From the NCBI RefSeq assembly GCF_029960785.1, contig NZ_JASBQE010000040.1, positions 41,302 through 105,301 on the forward strand: 64,000 bases of DNA. The letters are read 5' to 3'. This document shows positions 1 to 7,923 of this stretch, piece after piece. A program made the translations under genes and the position numbers. This DNA comes from Polyangium sp. 15x6 (GTDB lineage: Bacteria; Myxococcota_A; Polyangia; Polyangiales; Polyangiaceae). A model generated the notes under the pieces. The model worked only from the letters and a program-made list of their open reading frames with translations, was not told the origin of the DNA and did no database searches. Numbering within the stretch: position 1 is the first letter of the stretch; every line of letters starts with the position of its first letter.

Positions 1-609
1 CTCCGGCGCACGCTTTTGCGCGCGCGAATGGAGCACGAGGCGAGCGTGGTCGACCGCGTCGTCGGCAGCGCCAAGCGAATGGCCTCGATGATCGACGACC
101 TCGTCGACTCGGCGCGGCTCGACTCGGGCCAGCTCCTCTTGCGCACCGAGCCCTGCGATTTCCTGTCCCTGATCCAGGATATCGTCTCGCGCGCGTGGAC
201 CACGCAGGACCAGGCGCGCCTCGCGGTCGAGCGCCCGGCCGAAGCGCTGCCGCCCGTGCTCCTCGACGCGGCGCGCTTCGAGCGGATCTTCGTCAACCTC
301 GTCGGCAATGCGCTCAAATATTCGCCGCCCGAGGAGCTCGTGACGATCGGCGTCGAGGCGCGCGACGCGGAGCTCGTCGTCGCCGTGCGGGATCACGGCT
401 ACGGCGTGCCGCCCGAGGAGCTCCCGCATCTCTTCGAACGGTATTACCGCGCGAGGACGGGCAAGAAGATCGAGGGCCTCGGGCTCGGGCTCTTCATCGC
501 CCGCCAGCTCGTCGAGGCGCACGGTGGACGTATCTGGGTCGAGAGCGAAATGGGGAGGGGCAGCACGTTCGCATTCACGCTGCCCCTGCTCCGCGAAGGC
601 CGGAGCTGA
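1..609 (+). CDS. Sensor histidine kinase, C-terminal part (5' truncated by window edge)
   Basis: The frame is open from base 1 and no convincing start lies inside the window, so the N-terminal sensor part is missing. What remains is the second half of the dimerisation helix pair ([14 protein letters not shown]) followed by a complete HATPase_c domain. The N box reads [10 protein letters not shown], the G1 box DHGYGVP, the F box LFERYYR and the G2 box GLGLGLF. The phospho-accepting His would lie just upstream of the window. The protein ends shortly after the HATPase fold, with no receiver domain. It would autophosphorylate and pass phosphate to a separate response regulator, which is not visible here. 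The role of ATP-binding kinase is secure; the stimulus is unknown. Confidence 0.85.
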   Translation, partial: LRRTLLRARMEHEASVVDRVVGSAKRMASMIDDLVDSARLDSGQLLLRTEPCDFLSLIQDIVSRAWTTQDQARLAVERPAEALPPVLLDAARFERIFVNLVGNALKYSPPEELVTIGVEARDAELVVAVRDHGYGVPPEELPHLFERYYRARTGKKIEGLGLGLFIARQLVEAHGGRIWVESEMGRGSTFAFTLPLLREGRS

Positions 610-615
610 GCGCCG

Positions 616-834
616 TCAGCCCGGGTCCGCGCAGCCGCAGACGCCCTTGTGATGCGAACAGCAGCCACGACGCGGCCCGTCACAGGTACACGTCGGCGAG
701 AGGGTGCCATCACAGCAAAGCAGCGGGCGATCCGGCGCGGGCGTCGGGGCCGGCGCGGGATCGGCCATGGCCGACGATGCGATGCCGAAGAGAAAACCGA
801 CGAAGAGGAACGATGCGCCGAGTTTTGCGAACAT
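616..834 (-). CDS. Small secreted cysteine-rich peptide (72 aa)
   Basis: A 72-residue protein with a clear Sec signal peptide: a short basic start (MFAKL), a hydrophobic core, and a probable cleavage after SSAMA. A Pro/Ala linker (DPAPAPTPAPD) follows. The mature tail of about 35 residues holds eight cysteines in four close pairs: CC, CxC, CC and CxC. The even count and pairing suggest a disulfide-bonded or metal-binding exported peptide. It lies 56 bp downstream of the ammonium transporter gene on the same strand and could be cotranscribed. It ends 6 bp from the 3' end of the convergent kinase. I do not recognise a family; the function is unknown. Coding is supported by the signal peptide and cysteine spacing, not by homology. 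Confidence 0.6.
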   Translation of the reverse strand: MFAKLGASFLFVGFLFGIASSAMADPAPAPTPAPDRPLLCCDGTLSPTCTCDGPRRGCCSHHKGVCGCADPG

Positions 835-890
835 ACGATCAGGATCGCAAGATTCGCGGCGGAAGGGAAGCCCGTCGTGGGGCGGATCCG

Positions 891-2105
891 TCAGGACGCG
901 TAGCCCGTCTCGCCGTGCTCCGTCGCGTCGAGGCCCTCGCGCTCCTCGTCCGCGGCGACGCGCAGGCCGATCACCTTGTCGATTCCCTTGAGCAGGAGCC
1001 ACGTGACGATCGCCGCATAAAGACCGACGACCACGATGCCGGCGAGCTGCGGCCAGAGCTGCGCGACGTTGCCCGCGAGCGCGCCGTCCCGGCCGGATTC
1101 GTTCAAAGCCTTCTGCGCGAAGACGCCCGTGAGGAGCGCGCCGATCGCGCCGCCCACGCCGTGCACGCCGAAGGCGTCGAGGGCGTCGTCGTACCCGAGC
1201 CGCTCTTTTCCTACGACCGCGAAATAACACGCCGCGCCCGCGGCCACCCCGATGACGGACGCTGCGGGCGGCGAGACGAACCCGGCCGCCGGCGTGATCC
1301 CGACGAGCCCCGCGACGAGGCCCGAGGCGACGCCGAGCGCCGTGGGTTTGCCGCGTTGCCACCATTCCACCGCGAGCCACCCGAGCGCGCCCGCGGCCGC
1401 GCCGACGTGCGTCGTGACGATCGAGAGCGCGGCGAGCGCGCCGGATCCGAGGGCGCTGCCGGCATTGAAGCCGAACCAGCCGAACCAGAGGATGCCGGCG
1501 CCCGTGAGGGTCATCGTGAGGTTGTGCGGCTGGTGGCGTTCGTGCGGATACCCGACGCGCTTGCCGAGGACCACCGCGCAGACGAGCGCCGAAGCGCCGG
1601 CCGAGAGATGCACGACGGTGCCGCCCGCGAAATCGAGCGCGCCCATCTTGAAGAGCCAGCCGCTCTCGCTCCAGACCCAGTGCGCGACGGGATCGTACAC
1701 GAGCGTCGACCAGAGGAGGACGAACACGGCATACGCTGGAAACCGCATTCGCTCGGCGAAGGCGCCCGCGACGAGGGCCGGGGTGATCACGGCGAACATC
1801 ATCTGGAACGCGCAAAACGCCAGGTGCGGCACGGTCCCGCGCGCCTCGGTCGCGAGCGGCGCGAGCCCGGCATACCCGAGGCCACCGACGAGCCCTCCGA
1901 TCGACGGCCCGAACGCGAGCGAGTACCCGAAGAGGACCCACTGGAGCGTCACGATCGGAAGCGCGGCGAAGGCGTGCATCAGCGTGGACAGCACGTTCTT
2001 GCGCCGCACCATCCCGCCGTAGAAGAGGGCGAGGCCCGGCGTCATGAAAAGCACGAGGGCCGTGGAGACGAGGAGCCAGGCGGTGTCGCCCGTATCGACC
2101 TTCAT
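891..2105 (-). CDS. amt: Ammonium transporter, Amt family
   Basis: A 404-residue inner-membrane channel for NH4+/NH3 uptake with the hydrophobic profile of eleven transmembrane helices. The N-terminus (GDTAWLLVSTALVLFMTPGL, then FYGGMV) is the classic Amt first helix. The two pore histidines are in GGTVVHLSAG and in DAFGVHGVGG. The cytosolic tail ends GLDATEHGETGYAS, matching the conserved C-terminal regulatory segment. The ATG at 2105 (MKVDTGD) is preferred over a GTG 15 bp upstream because it gives the usual short periplasmic N-terminus; an AGGAG lies about 14 nt upstream, longer than ideal spacing. No glnK/PII partner gene is beside it. It is followed on the same strand by the small cysteine-rich peptide. 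Confidence 0.96.
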   Translation of the reverse strand: MKVDTGDTAWLLVSTALVLFMTPGLALFYGGMVRRKNVLSTLMHAFAALPIVTLQWVLFGYSLAFGPSIGGLVGGLGYAGLAPLATEARGTVPHLAFCAFQMMFAVITPALVAGAFAERMRFPAYAVFVLLWSTLVYDPVAHWVWSESGWLFKMGALDFAGGTVVHLSAGASALVCAVVLGKRVGYPHERHQPHNLTMTLTGAGILWFGWFGFNAGSALGSGALAALSIVTTHVGAAAGALGWLAVEWWQRGKPTALGVASGLVAGLVGITPAAGFVSPPAASVIGVAAGAACYFAVVGKERLGYDDALDAFGVHGVGGAIGALLTGVFAQKALNESGRDGALAGNVAQLWPQLAGIVVVGLYAAIVTWLLLKGIDKVIGLRVAADEEREGLDATEHGETGYAS

Positions 2106-2253
2106 GCTCGATCGATACACTCCTGCATGTTTCGCGAATGTTTCCGCGGTGCGTCATGACGCGCGCTTCGCGGAATCGGGCGACGGAGGTGGGGGATGTC
2201 ACCTCCGTCGGGGCCGGCCGGCGTCCGTCAAGCCTGGCAGGGGAGGCGTGCTT

Positions 2254-3216
2254 CTATTTCGCGGCCGCCTTCGCCGCCTGTTTTCGCCAGACCTCTTCGA
2301 GTCCGACATCCAGGAAAACATCGTAATCGAGCCCCGGATACGCCTTCATCATGCGGTCCTTGACCCGATCGATCGCTCCCGCCGGCGGCGGCATCGCGGG
2401 TTTTTCCTTGGCCACTTCCTCGAGCAGCCGCCGCAGATACCCCGTCTCCCATTCGAGCAGATCCGCCCCGGCCGTCTTGCCTCGGCCCGGGTTCACGAAT
2501 TTCGGCTTCAATGCCGCGATCTCCGCGAGTCGCTCGATCCACGCCTCGATCTCGCCGATTTCGACCCAGGCGTGCGTCCCTTGCCCCACGAGATCCCCGA
2601 CGAACACGTGCCCGTCGTATTCGACGACCACGTGCGCCTCGGAGCAACCCGCGCCGAGGACGTGCGCCTTCACCGTCACCCCGCCGGCCGAGAGCTCCTG
2701 CGTGGCGTCGCCGAAGCTCTCCGGTCTGGGCAGCTCCGTCGGGTAATCGGGCGCGTACCGCTCCGCGAACGAGCGCGTGCGGATCTCGTGGACGTGCGGG
2801 ATCTGGGCGATCACCTGCGCCGACGTGACGACCTTGATGCCCCGCTTCTGGAAGACGGACGTACCATTGAATTTGTCCGGATTGGGGTGCAGGACGATCG
2901 CGAGCTCGACCTTCTTGCCCGTGACGGATTCGGCCCGCTCGACGAGCTCCGCCGCGGCGGAGGGCAAGAACTGGGTGTCGATGACGATGAGCCCCTTCGG
3001 GCCCTCGATCCAGAACGAGTTCGTTTCGAACCCCCACGGAACGGACGTGTAGACGCCGATGCGCGGATCAGCCTCGAGCCGCGTCGTCTTGCTGGTGGGC
3101 TTGGCCCGGCCCGACGCGGCCGTCTCCGACGTGGAGGCGGCGCCGCCGCAGGCGGACAAGGACGCACCGAGGAAGAGCACGCAGAGGAGATTCGAAGCGG
3201 AACGGAAGAGACGCAT
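2254..3216 (-). CDS. Metallo-beta-lactamase-fold lipoprotein with degenerate metal motif
   Basis: A 320-residue exported lipoprotein: basic start MRLFRSA, hydrophobic segment and lipobox LSAC with lipidation at the Cys near residue 23. The rest follows the metallo-beta-lactamase order: a WIEGPKGLIVIDTQF strand, the metal loop, then GCSEAHVVVEYDGHVFVGDLVG, and a late FVNPGRG. The usual HxHxDH loop reads HPNPDKF, so only the first His and the Asp are kept. The usual late PGHG reads PGRG. The His in SEAHV and the Asp in FVGDL are present. Altered metal binding or loss of hydrolase activity is therefore likely. It appears monocistronic, with no pathway clue from neighbours. Fold assignment is fairly secure; substrate unknown. 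Confidence 0.8.
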   Translation of the reverse strand: MRLFRSASNLLCVLFLGASLSACGGAASTSETAASGRAKPTSKTTRLEADPRIGVYTSVPWGFETNSFWIEGPKGLIVIDTQFLPSAAAELVERAESVTGKKVELAIVLHPNPDKFNGTSVFQKRGIKVVTSAQVIAQIPHVHEIRTRSFAERYAPDYPTELPRPESFGDATQELSAGGVTVKAHVLGAGCSEAHVVVEYDGHVFVGDLVGQGTHAWVEIGEIEAWIERLAEIAALKPKFVNPGRGKTAGADLLEWETGYLRRLLEEVAKEKPAMPPPAGAIDRVKDRMMKAYPGLDYDVFLDVGLEEVWRKQAAKAAAK

Positions 3217-3311
3217 GCGCGGAGGGTATCCGCTATCAGGGGATGCCGTGCAAGATGGAACGTTCTTCCGTGTGATCCCGCAATCGCATTCCCATGACGG
3301 CCGCGCGAAGG

Positions 3312-4793
3312 TCAGGCCTTGAAGTCGGCGCCCGAGAGGCCGTGCTTGCGGAGCAGGTCGTGGAAATCCGTGCGATTGCGCCCCGCGAGCTTGGCCGCGG
3401 CGCTGACGTTGCCGCCGGCGCGGCGGAGCGCTTCGACGAGATACGCGCGCTCGAACGAGTCGCGCGCGGCGCGCAGCGGCGGCAGCGGGATCTCGGGATC
3501 ACCGAGCACCGCGAGCCCGAGCGGCGGCTCCTCCTCGGCCGGCTCGGCCGGCTCGGCCGGCGCCTCGCTCGAAATGGGTGTGGGCGGCCGGGCGGGCGTC
3601 GCAAGCGTCGCCAGGATGTGCTGCGGGCGAATGCGTTCGTCCTGACAAAGCAAAATGGCGCCTTCCATGACGTTCGCGAGCTCGCGGACGTTGCCCGGCC
3701 ACGAATGGGCGAGCAGCACGCGCATCGCCTCGGGCGTGAGGTACGGCTCGGCCAGGCCGTACCGCGCGGCCGCTCGGCGCAGGAAGAGCTCGGCGAGGAG
3801 CGGGATGTCGTCCTTGCGCTCGCGCAGCGGCGGCATGACGATCGGCACCACGTGCAGCCGGTAAAAAAGGTCCTCGCGGAAGCGGCCCGCGGCGACCTCG
3901 GCGCGTAGATCGCGGTTCGTCGCGGCCACGATGCGCACGTCCGCGTCTTCCTCGGTCGCCGATCCGACCTTCGAAAAACGCTTCTCCTGGAGCACCCGGA
4001 GGAGTTTTACCTGCACCGGCGCCGGGGCCTCGCCGATTTCGTCGAGCAGGAGCGTACCCCCGCGCGCCGCCGCGAAGAGGCCGTCCTTGTCGCGGCTCGC
4101 GCCCGTGAACGCGCCGCGCACGTGCCCGAAGAGCTCGCTCTCCAGGAGCTCCGCCGGCAGCGCCCCGCAGTTCACGGCGACGAACGGCCGCGCCTTGCGC
4201 GCCGAGAGCGCGTGCAGCGACCGCGCCGCGAGCTCCTTGCCCGTGCCGGACTCGCCGAGCAGGAGGATGGTCGCGTCCGCGGGCGCGACGCGCGCGATGC
4301 GCTCGCGTACGGCCGCGATGCTCTCGCTCGTCCCGAGCAGACGGATGTCGCTCGACGCGTCCCCCACGATGCGCCGAAGGCCCGCCACCTCGCGCTTGAG
4401 CCGCCCGCTCTCGATCGCGTGCGCGAGCTTCTGGAGCAGCTCGTAATCCTGGAACGGCTTCGTCAGAAATCCATATGCGCCCCGCTGGATCGCGAGGACC
4501 GCCGTCTCGATGGTGCCGTGGGCTGTCAGGATGATGACGGGCAGATCGGGCGCGCGTTTTTGCACCTCGCCGAGCACCTCCATGCCGTCGGCGTCTTCGA
4601 GGCGCAGGTCGAGGATGATCGCGTCGATGTCGCCTTGCTCCAGCGCCTCCATCCCGCCGCGGGCCGAGAGCTCCGTGGTCACGCGGTAACCGTGGTGCTC
4701 CAGGCGGTAAGCGAGCAGCTCGCAGAGGTGGGGCTCGTCGTCGATGACGAGGATGTGCGGCCGCGGGGTGGTATCGGGCTCGTCCTTCCGCAT
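3312..4793 (-). CDS. NtrC-family sigma54-dependent response regulator
   Basis: 493 residues with the full NtrC architecture. The receiver domain covers about 12-125, with phospho-acceptor Asp62 in IILDLRL, a conserved Thr in ILTAHG and the Lys in FLTKPF. The AAA+ sigma54-interaction domain covers about 150-385: Walker A GESGTGKE, the sigma54 contact loop GAFTGA, and Walker B GGTLLLDEIGE. After an Ala/Pro/Glu-rich linker comes a Fis-type helix-turn-helix at the C-terminus (GNVSAAAKLAGRNRTDF). It would use ATP to remodel sigma54 RNA polymerase at target promoters. The start MRKDEPD is 20 bp after the stop of the upstream histidine kinase, so the two form a cognate pair in one operon. A sigma54-like element lies in the divergent intergenic region. 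Longer in-frame extension upstream has no domain support. Confidence 0.95.
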   Translation of the reverse strand: MRKDEPDTTPRPHILVIDDEPHLCELLAYRLEHHGYRVTTELSARGGMEALEQGDIDAIILDLRLEDADGMEVLGEVQKRAPDLPVIILTAHGTIETAVLAIQRGAYGFLTKPFQDYELLQKLAHAIESGRLKREVAGLRRIVGDASSDIRLLGTSESIAAVRERIARVAPADATILLLGESGTGKELAARSLHALSARKARPFVAVNCGALPAELLESELFGHVRGAFTGASRDKDGLFAAARGGTLLLDEIGEAPAPVQVKLLRVLQEKRFSKVGSATEEDADVRIVAATNRDLRAEVAAGRFREDLFYRLHVVPIVMPPLRERKDDIPLLAELFLRRAAARYGLAEPYLTPEAMRVLLAHSWPGNVRELANVMEGAILLCQDERIRPQHILATLATPARPPTPISSEAPAEPAEPAEEEPPLGLAVLGDPEIPLPPLRAARDSFERAYLVEALRRAGGNVSAAAKLAGRNRTDFHDLLRKHGLSGADFKA

Positions 4794-4813
4794 GGCTGGT
4801 TCGTCGGGTTTTA

Positions 4814-6310
4814 TCACACGTGCGCAGGCAGGGCGCGCGGTGACGGCGGCTCGGAGGCGTCGAGGGGCAGCCACATGCGGAACACCGCCCCGCCTGCCGG
4901 GTCGTCCGAGGCCTCGATGTCGCCCCCGTGCGCCCGCACGATTTCGCGAGCGAGCGCGAGGCCGAGCCCGATGCCCACGCGCTTCGGCGAGCTGTCCACG
5001 CTGTGCGTCACGAACGCGTCGAAGATGATCGAGCGGATCTCCGGCGGGATGCCCGGCCCCTGGTCGGCGACGCTGATCTGGGCCCACGTTCCGGCGATCC
5101 CGCTGGGGCCTTCGGGCACGAGGTCGCGGCGGACCCGCACGTGCTGGCCCTTCTTGGACACGGCGACGGCGTTGCGCACGATGTTCGCGATCGCCCGCTC
5201 GACGAGCACCGTGTCGAGGTAGGCCTTGGCCGCCTCGCCGGGCGTCTCGACGTCGACCGTGACGCCGCGCTCGCGGGCCTCGATGTCCTCGTCGCGGACC
5301 GCGCTCCAGACGACCTCGTCGACGGAGGCGCCGGGCTTGCGTTGCAGGGGCACGCCGGCGCGCAGGCGCGACAGATCGAGGAGCGTGGTCACGGTGCGGA
5401 TCTCGCGCTCGCAGGCGAGCTGCGCGATCTGCACGATACGCGCCTGCCGCTCGTTCAGCTTGCCGCCCGCGCCGTCGGACAGGAGCGAGAGCGCCTCGCG
5501 GATCTTCGTGAGCGGCGTGCGCATCTCGTGGGAGACCGACGCGAGAAACCCCTGCTTGAGGGACTCGAGCTCGGCGAGGCGGCGGCGCATCACCTCCATC
5601 TCCTCGGCGAGCTCGTACACCTCGCGCGGGCCTTGCGCCTCGATCGTGACCGTGAAGTCGCCGCGGCCCACGCTGCGCACGCTCGACGAGAGCGACGCGA
5701 GCGGCTGCGTCACCGTGCGCGCGATCCGCTGCGCGAGCAGGACCGCCACGATGCACGCCACGAGCGCGAGCACGATGCCGCTCGACAGCGCCGAGCCGGC
5801 GGCGCGGCCCGACTCCTCGTCCTTGCGGAGGAGCGCGGAGTGGAGCTCGAACATGCGCGAGATCCAGGCGTCCGTGAGCTTCTCGTCGAGCCGCTCGCGC
5901 TCGAGGCGCGTGGTGGTCGTGACGAGGTGGGCGCAGGTGTCGCCCGAGGAGACGCGGGTGGCGAGCGCCTGGTAGCCGCGGACCGGCTCCAGCATGATCT
6001 CGCGCACGGGTTTTTCCGCGGACTCGAGCACGGCGTCGAGATCCCGCAGGCGCTGCTGGATGACCCGCGCGGCGTCCTCGGAGGAGCGACCGTGCTCGCA
6101 GTCCACGGCGCCGTGTCGCACGGCGATCTCGACGGCCCACGCGGCGCGGTGGACGGCCTCTTCCGTGTTCAGCGAGCCGAGCTCTGCGTCACGCACCTCC
6201 TTGAGCGACGAGCTGATCTGCGCGAGCGAGCCGAGCATGACGACGAGCGCGCAGACCATGAGGCCGACGGGGAGCGCGTGCGAGAGGACGAGCCGCGAGA
6301 CGAGCCGCAT
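4814..6310 (-). CDS. HAMP-domain sensor histidine kinase, partner of the NtrC-type regulator
   Basis: 498-residue membrane kinase. A first transmembrane helix (about 12-35) is followed by a roughly 140-residue, mostly helical periplasmic sensor region and a second transmembrane helix (SGIVLALVACIVAVLLAQRI). HAMP, HisKA and HATPase_c domains follow. His261 in SVSHEMRTPL is the phosphorylation site. The N box is NIVRNAVAVS, G1 is DQGPGIP and G2 is GIGLGLALA. The ATG at 6310 (MRLVSRL) has GGAG seven bases upstream; earlier in-frame starts add sequence without a domain. It sits directly ahead of the NtrC-like regulator and should phosphorylate its Asp62. The signal is unknown. Confidence 0.94.
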   Translation of the reverse strand: MRLVSRLVLSHALPVGLMVCALVVMLGSLAQISSSLKEVRDAELGSLNTEEAVHRAAWAVEIAVRHGAVDCEHGRSSEDAARVIQQRLRDLDAVLESAEKPVREIMLEPVRGYQALATRVSSGDTCAHLVTTTTRLERERLDEKLTDAWISRMFELHSALLRKDEESGRAAGSALSSGIVLALVACIVAVLLAQRIARTVTQPLASLSSSVRSVGRGDFTVTIEAQGPREVYELAEEMEVMRRRLAELESLKQGFLASVSHEMRTPLTKIREALSLLSDGAGGKLNERQARIVQIAQLACEREIRTVTTLLDLSRLRAGVPLQRKPGASVDEVVWSAVRDEDIEARERGVTVDVETPGEAAKAYLDTVLVERAIANIVRNAVAVSKKGQHVRVRRDLVPEGPSGIAGTWAQISVADQGPGIPPEIRSIIFDAFVTHSVDSSPKRVGIGLGLALAREIVRAHGGDIEASDDPAGGAVFRMWLPLDASEPPSPRALPAHV

Positions 6311-6523
6311 CGAGGAGCTCCGGACATGAAAGAGGGCAAAAGCCGGGAATTCGTGGATCGTGATGGATCGTGCCGGGCATGAGCTGACACGGCCCGCGGC
6401 GCCGCGCCAATGTCGCCGATTCCCGACACTGTCGGTGAGGGCCGTCGATTCGGCGTCGGCGCACCCCGACGAGGGACTGTGAGCGCGACCGGAGTTCCCC
6501 GCGTTCTGCGGGTGATCCGCTGC

Positions 6524-6538
6524 TGGCACGCTCCGTGA
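6524..6538 (+). promoter_or_regulatory. Candidate sigma54 (-24/-12) promoter
   Basis: TGGCACG-N4-GTGA starts at 6524. The -24 half matches the sigma54 consensus exactly. The -12 half reads GTGA where TTGC is usual, so the match is imperfect. A transcript would start near 6550, about 45 bp before the DUF1275-type gene. The divergent gene pair encodes a kinase and an NtrC-type sigma54 activator, which makes the match more meaningful than it would be alone. Confidence 0.4.
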
Positions 6539-6594
6539 ACATCCGCTCCGGTTCGAGGAGCAACCCCCCAACAAACTCGCACGAAGGGATGTTG

Positions 6595-7368
6595 ATGTCG
6601 GTCGCGCTTCACACGCCTCCCACGATTTTCTCGTTGCGCCACGCGCCGAGCTGGATCCTGCTTGCGCTCGCCGCGGGGAGCGTCAATGCAGGCGCTTTTC
6701 TCGCTTGCCAGCGATTCGTCACGCACGTCACGGGCCTGACGACCCAGCTCGGCATCGACGCGGGGCTCTGGGGCCTGATGGCCGAATATGGGCTCGTGGT
6801 GCTCTGCTTCATCGCAGGCGCCATGGCGTCCGTGATCGTGCTGCAGCGGCGCCATCAGCGCGGCAAGCCGCCGCTGCACGCCGCGCCGTTGATCTTCGTG
6901 TCGATCATGCTCGCGTGCGTCGCGATCGCGGGTCACGCGGGGCTCTTCGGCCAGTTTGGCACGTCCGTCGAGCAGCCCAGGGACTTTTTGCTCCTGTCGC
7001 TCCTGAGCTTCGCCATGGGGCTGCAGAATGCGACGGTCTCCACGGCCACGGGCGGAGCCGTCCGCACGACGCACATGACGGGCCCCGCGACGGAGCTCGG
7101 CGTGCAGCTCGCGAGCTCGTTTGCCATGGATGGCGAGGCCCGACGCACGGCGCTCCAGGGCGCGATGTTGCGCGGGTCGAAGATCGTCGCATTCGCGTCT
7201 GGCGCGGCCCTGATGGTGCCCGCCGTGCGCGCCGGCGGTTATCTCGCGTTCCTGATCCCGGGGGCGTTCATCATCACGGCGACCGTGCTGAGCTTCATCC
7301 CGGGCATGAGCGTCGATACGCCGTCCACGCGGGAGCCGACGCTGAGCCGAGGTCACCGCATTGCATAG
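6595..7368 (+). CDS. DUF1275 (YoaK-like) integral membrane protein
   Basis: 257-residue polytopic membrane protein of the YoaK/DUF1275 family. The first helix contains AAGSVNAGAFLACQRFVTHV and is followed by THVTGLTTQLG, the family's signature Gly/Asn-rich helix and TGxTT segment. A second family-like segment, QNATVSTATGGAVRTTHMTG, is mid-protein, and six or so hydrophobic helices are visible. Molecular function is unknown for the family. Start: ATG 6595 has GAAGG about eight bases upstream and is preferred to ATG 6589. It is transcribed away from the kinase/NtrC operon behind a sigma54-like element, so nitrogen, phosphate or envelope control by that pair is possible but unproven. A small membrane-protein gene follows 48 bp downstream. 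Confidence 0.85.
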   Translation: MSVALHTPPTIFSLRHAPSWILLALAAGSVNAGAFLACQRFVTHVTGLTTQLGIDAGLWGLMAEYGLVVLCFIAGAMASVIVLQRRHQRGKPPLHAAPLIFVSIMLACVAIAGHAGLFGQFGTSVEQPRDFLLLSLLSFAMGLQNATVSTATGGAVRTTHMTGPATELGVQLASSFAMDGEARRTALQGAMLRGSKIVAFASGAALMVPAVRAGGYLAFLIPGAFIITATVLSFIPGMSVDTPSTREPTLSRGHRIA

Positions 7369-7416
7369 AAATCATCCATTCAGAAGAACCGTCACGACAG
7401 TACGAACGAGGAATTC

Positions 7417-7839
7417 ATGACGACGTTGCCGAATTACCAGACGCGAGAGGAGCTTTCATTCGCGCGCCCGGAGCGAGCGGCGAAGACCGAGAAGTCCGCG
7501 CTCGTGAATGCCGAGCTCGTGGTGGCGCGCGCGCAGGGCATTCACGCCCAGACGATCCAGCAATCGCGCCTGCTCTCGGCCGTTTGCTTCTTCGCCGCGA
7601 CCGCGCTCGCCGTCTGGCAGATCTCGACGACCTTCATGATCGTCTTCCTCGCGCTCGCCGTGCTCGTGTCCGTGACGAGCCGGATCCTGGCCCTGCGCGC
7701 GTTCCGCCAGGAAATCGAACGAACGGCCCTCGCGCAGGGTTTGGCCGAGGACACCGCGCGGCGCGTGGCGGCCACGAAGACCGCGGCATTCCGGGCGAAG
7801 CGCGCGAGCGGAGACGACGGGCTCGAGGTCGAAGCGTAA
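7417..7839 (+). CDS. Small two-helix membrane protein, hypothetical
   Basis: 140 residues. A polar N-terminal third of about 55 residues is followed by two adjacent hydrophobic stretches (LLSAVCFFAATALAV and TTFMIVFLALAVLV) separated by a short turn. A basic, Ala-rich, helical tail ends the protein. GAGG lies five to six bases before the ATG. It lies 48 bp after the DUF1275-type gene on the same strand and is probably cotranscribed. I recognise no domain; a small membrane adaptor or holin-like shape is all that can be said. Confidence 0.65.
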   Translation: MTTLPNYQTREELSFARPERAAKTEKSALVNAELVVARAQGIHAQTIQQSRLLSAVCFFAATALAVWQISTTFMIVFLALAVLVSVTSRILALRAFRQEIERTALAQGLAEDTARRVAATKTAAFRAKRASGDDGLEVEA

Positions 7840-7923
7840 AACGCCGCGCCCGCCTGCGCGCTCTTTCCCGCCGCGCGTCCTGACACTCCACGCCGCTCCG
7901 CATTACATGCAGGGCGGGGCTTC

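Noticed and set aside
4794..6140. N-terminal extension of the NtrC-type regulator into the kinase gene
   Set aside because: The extra 450 residues are Arg/Ala-rich shadow sequence overlapping the kinase. The receiver domain begins normally after 4793.
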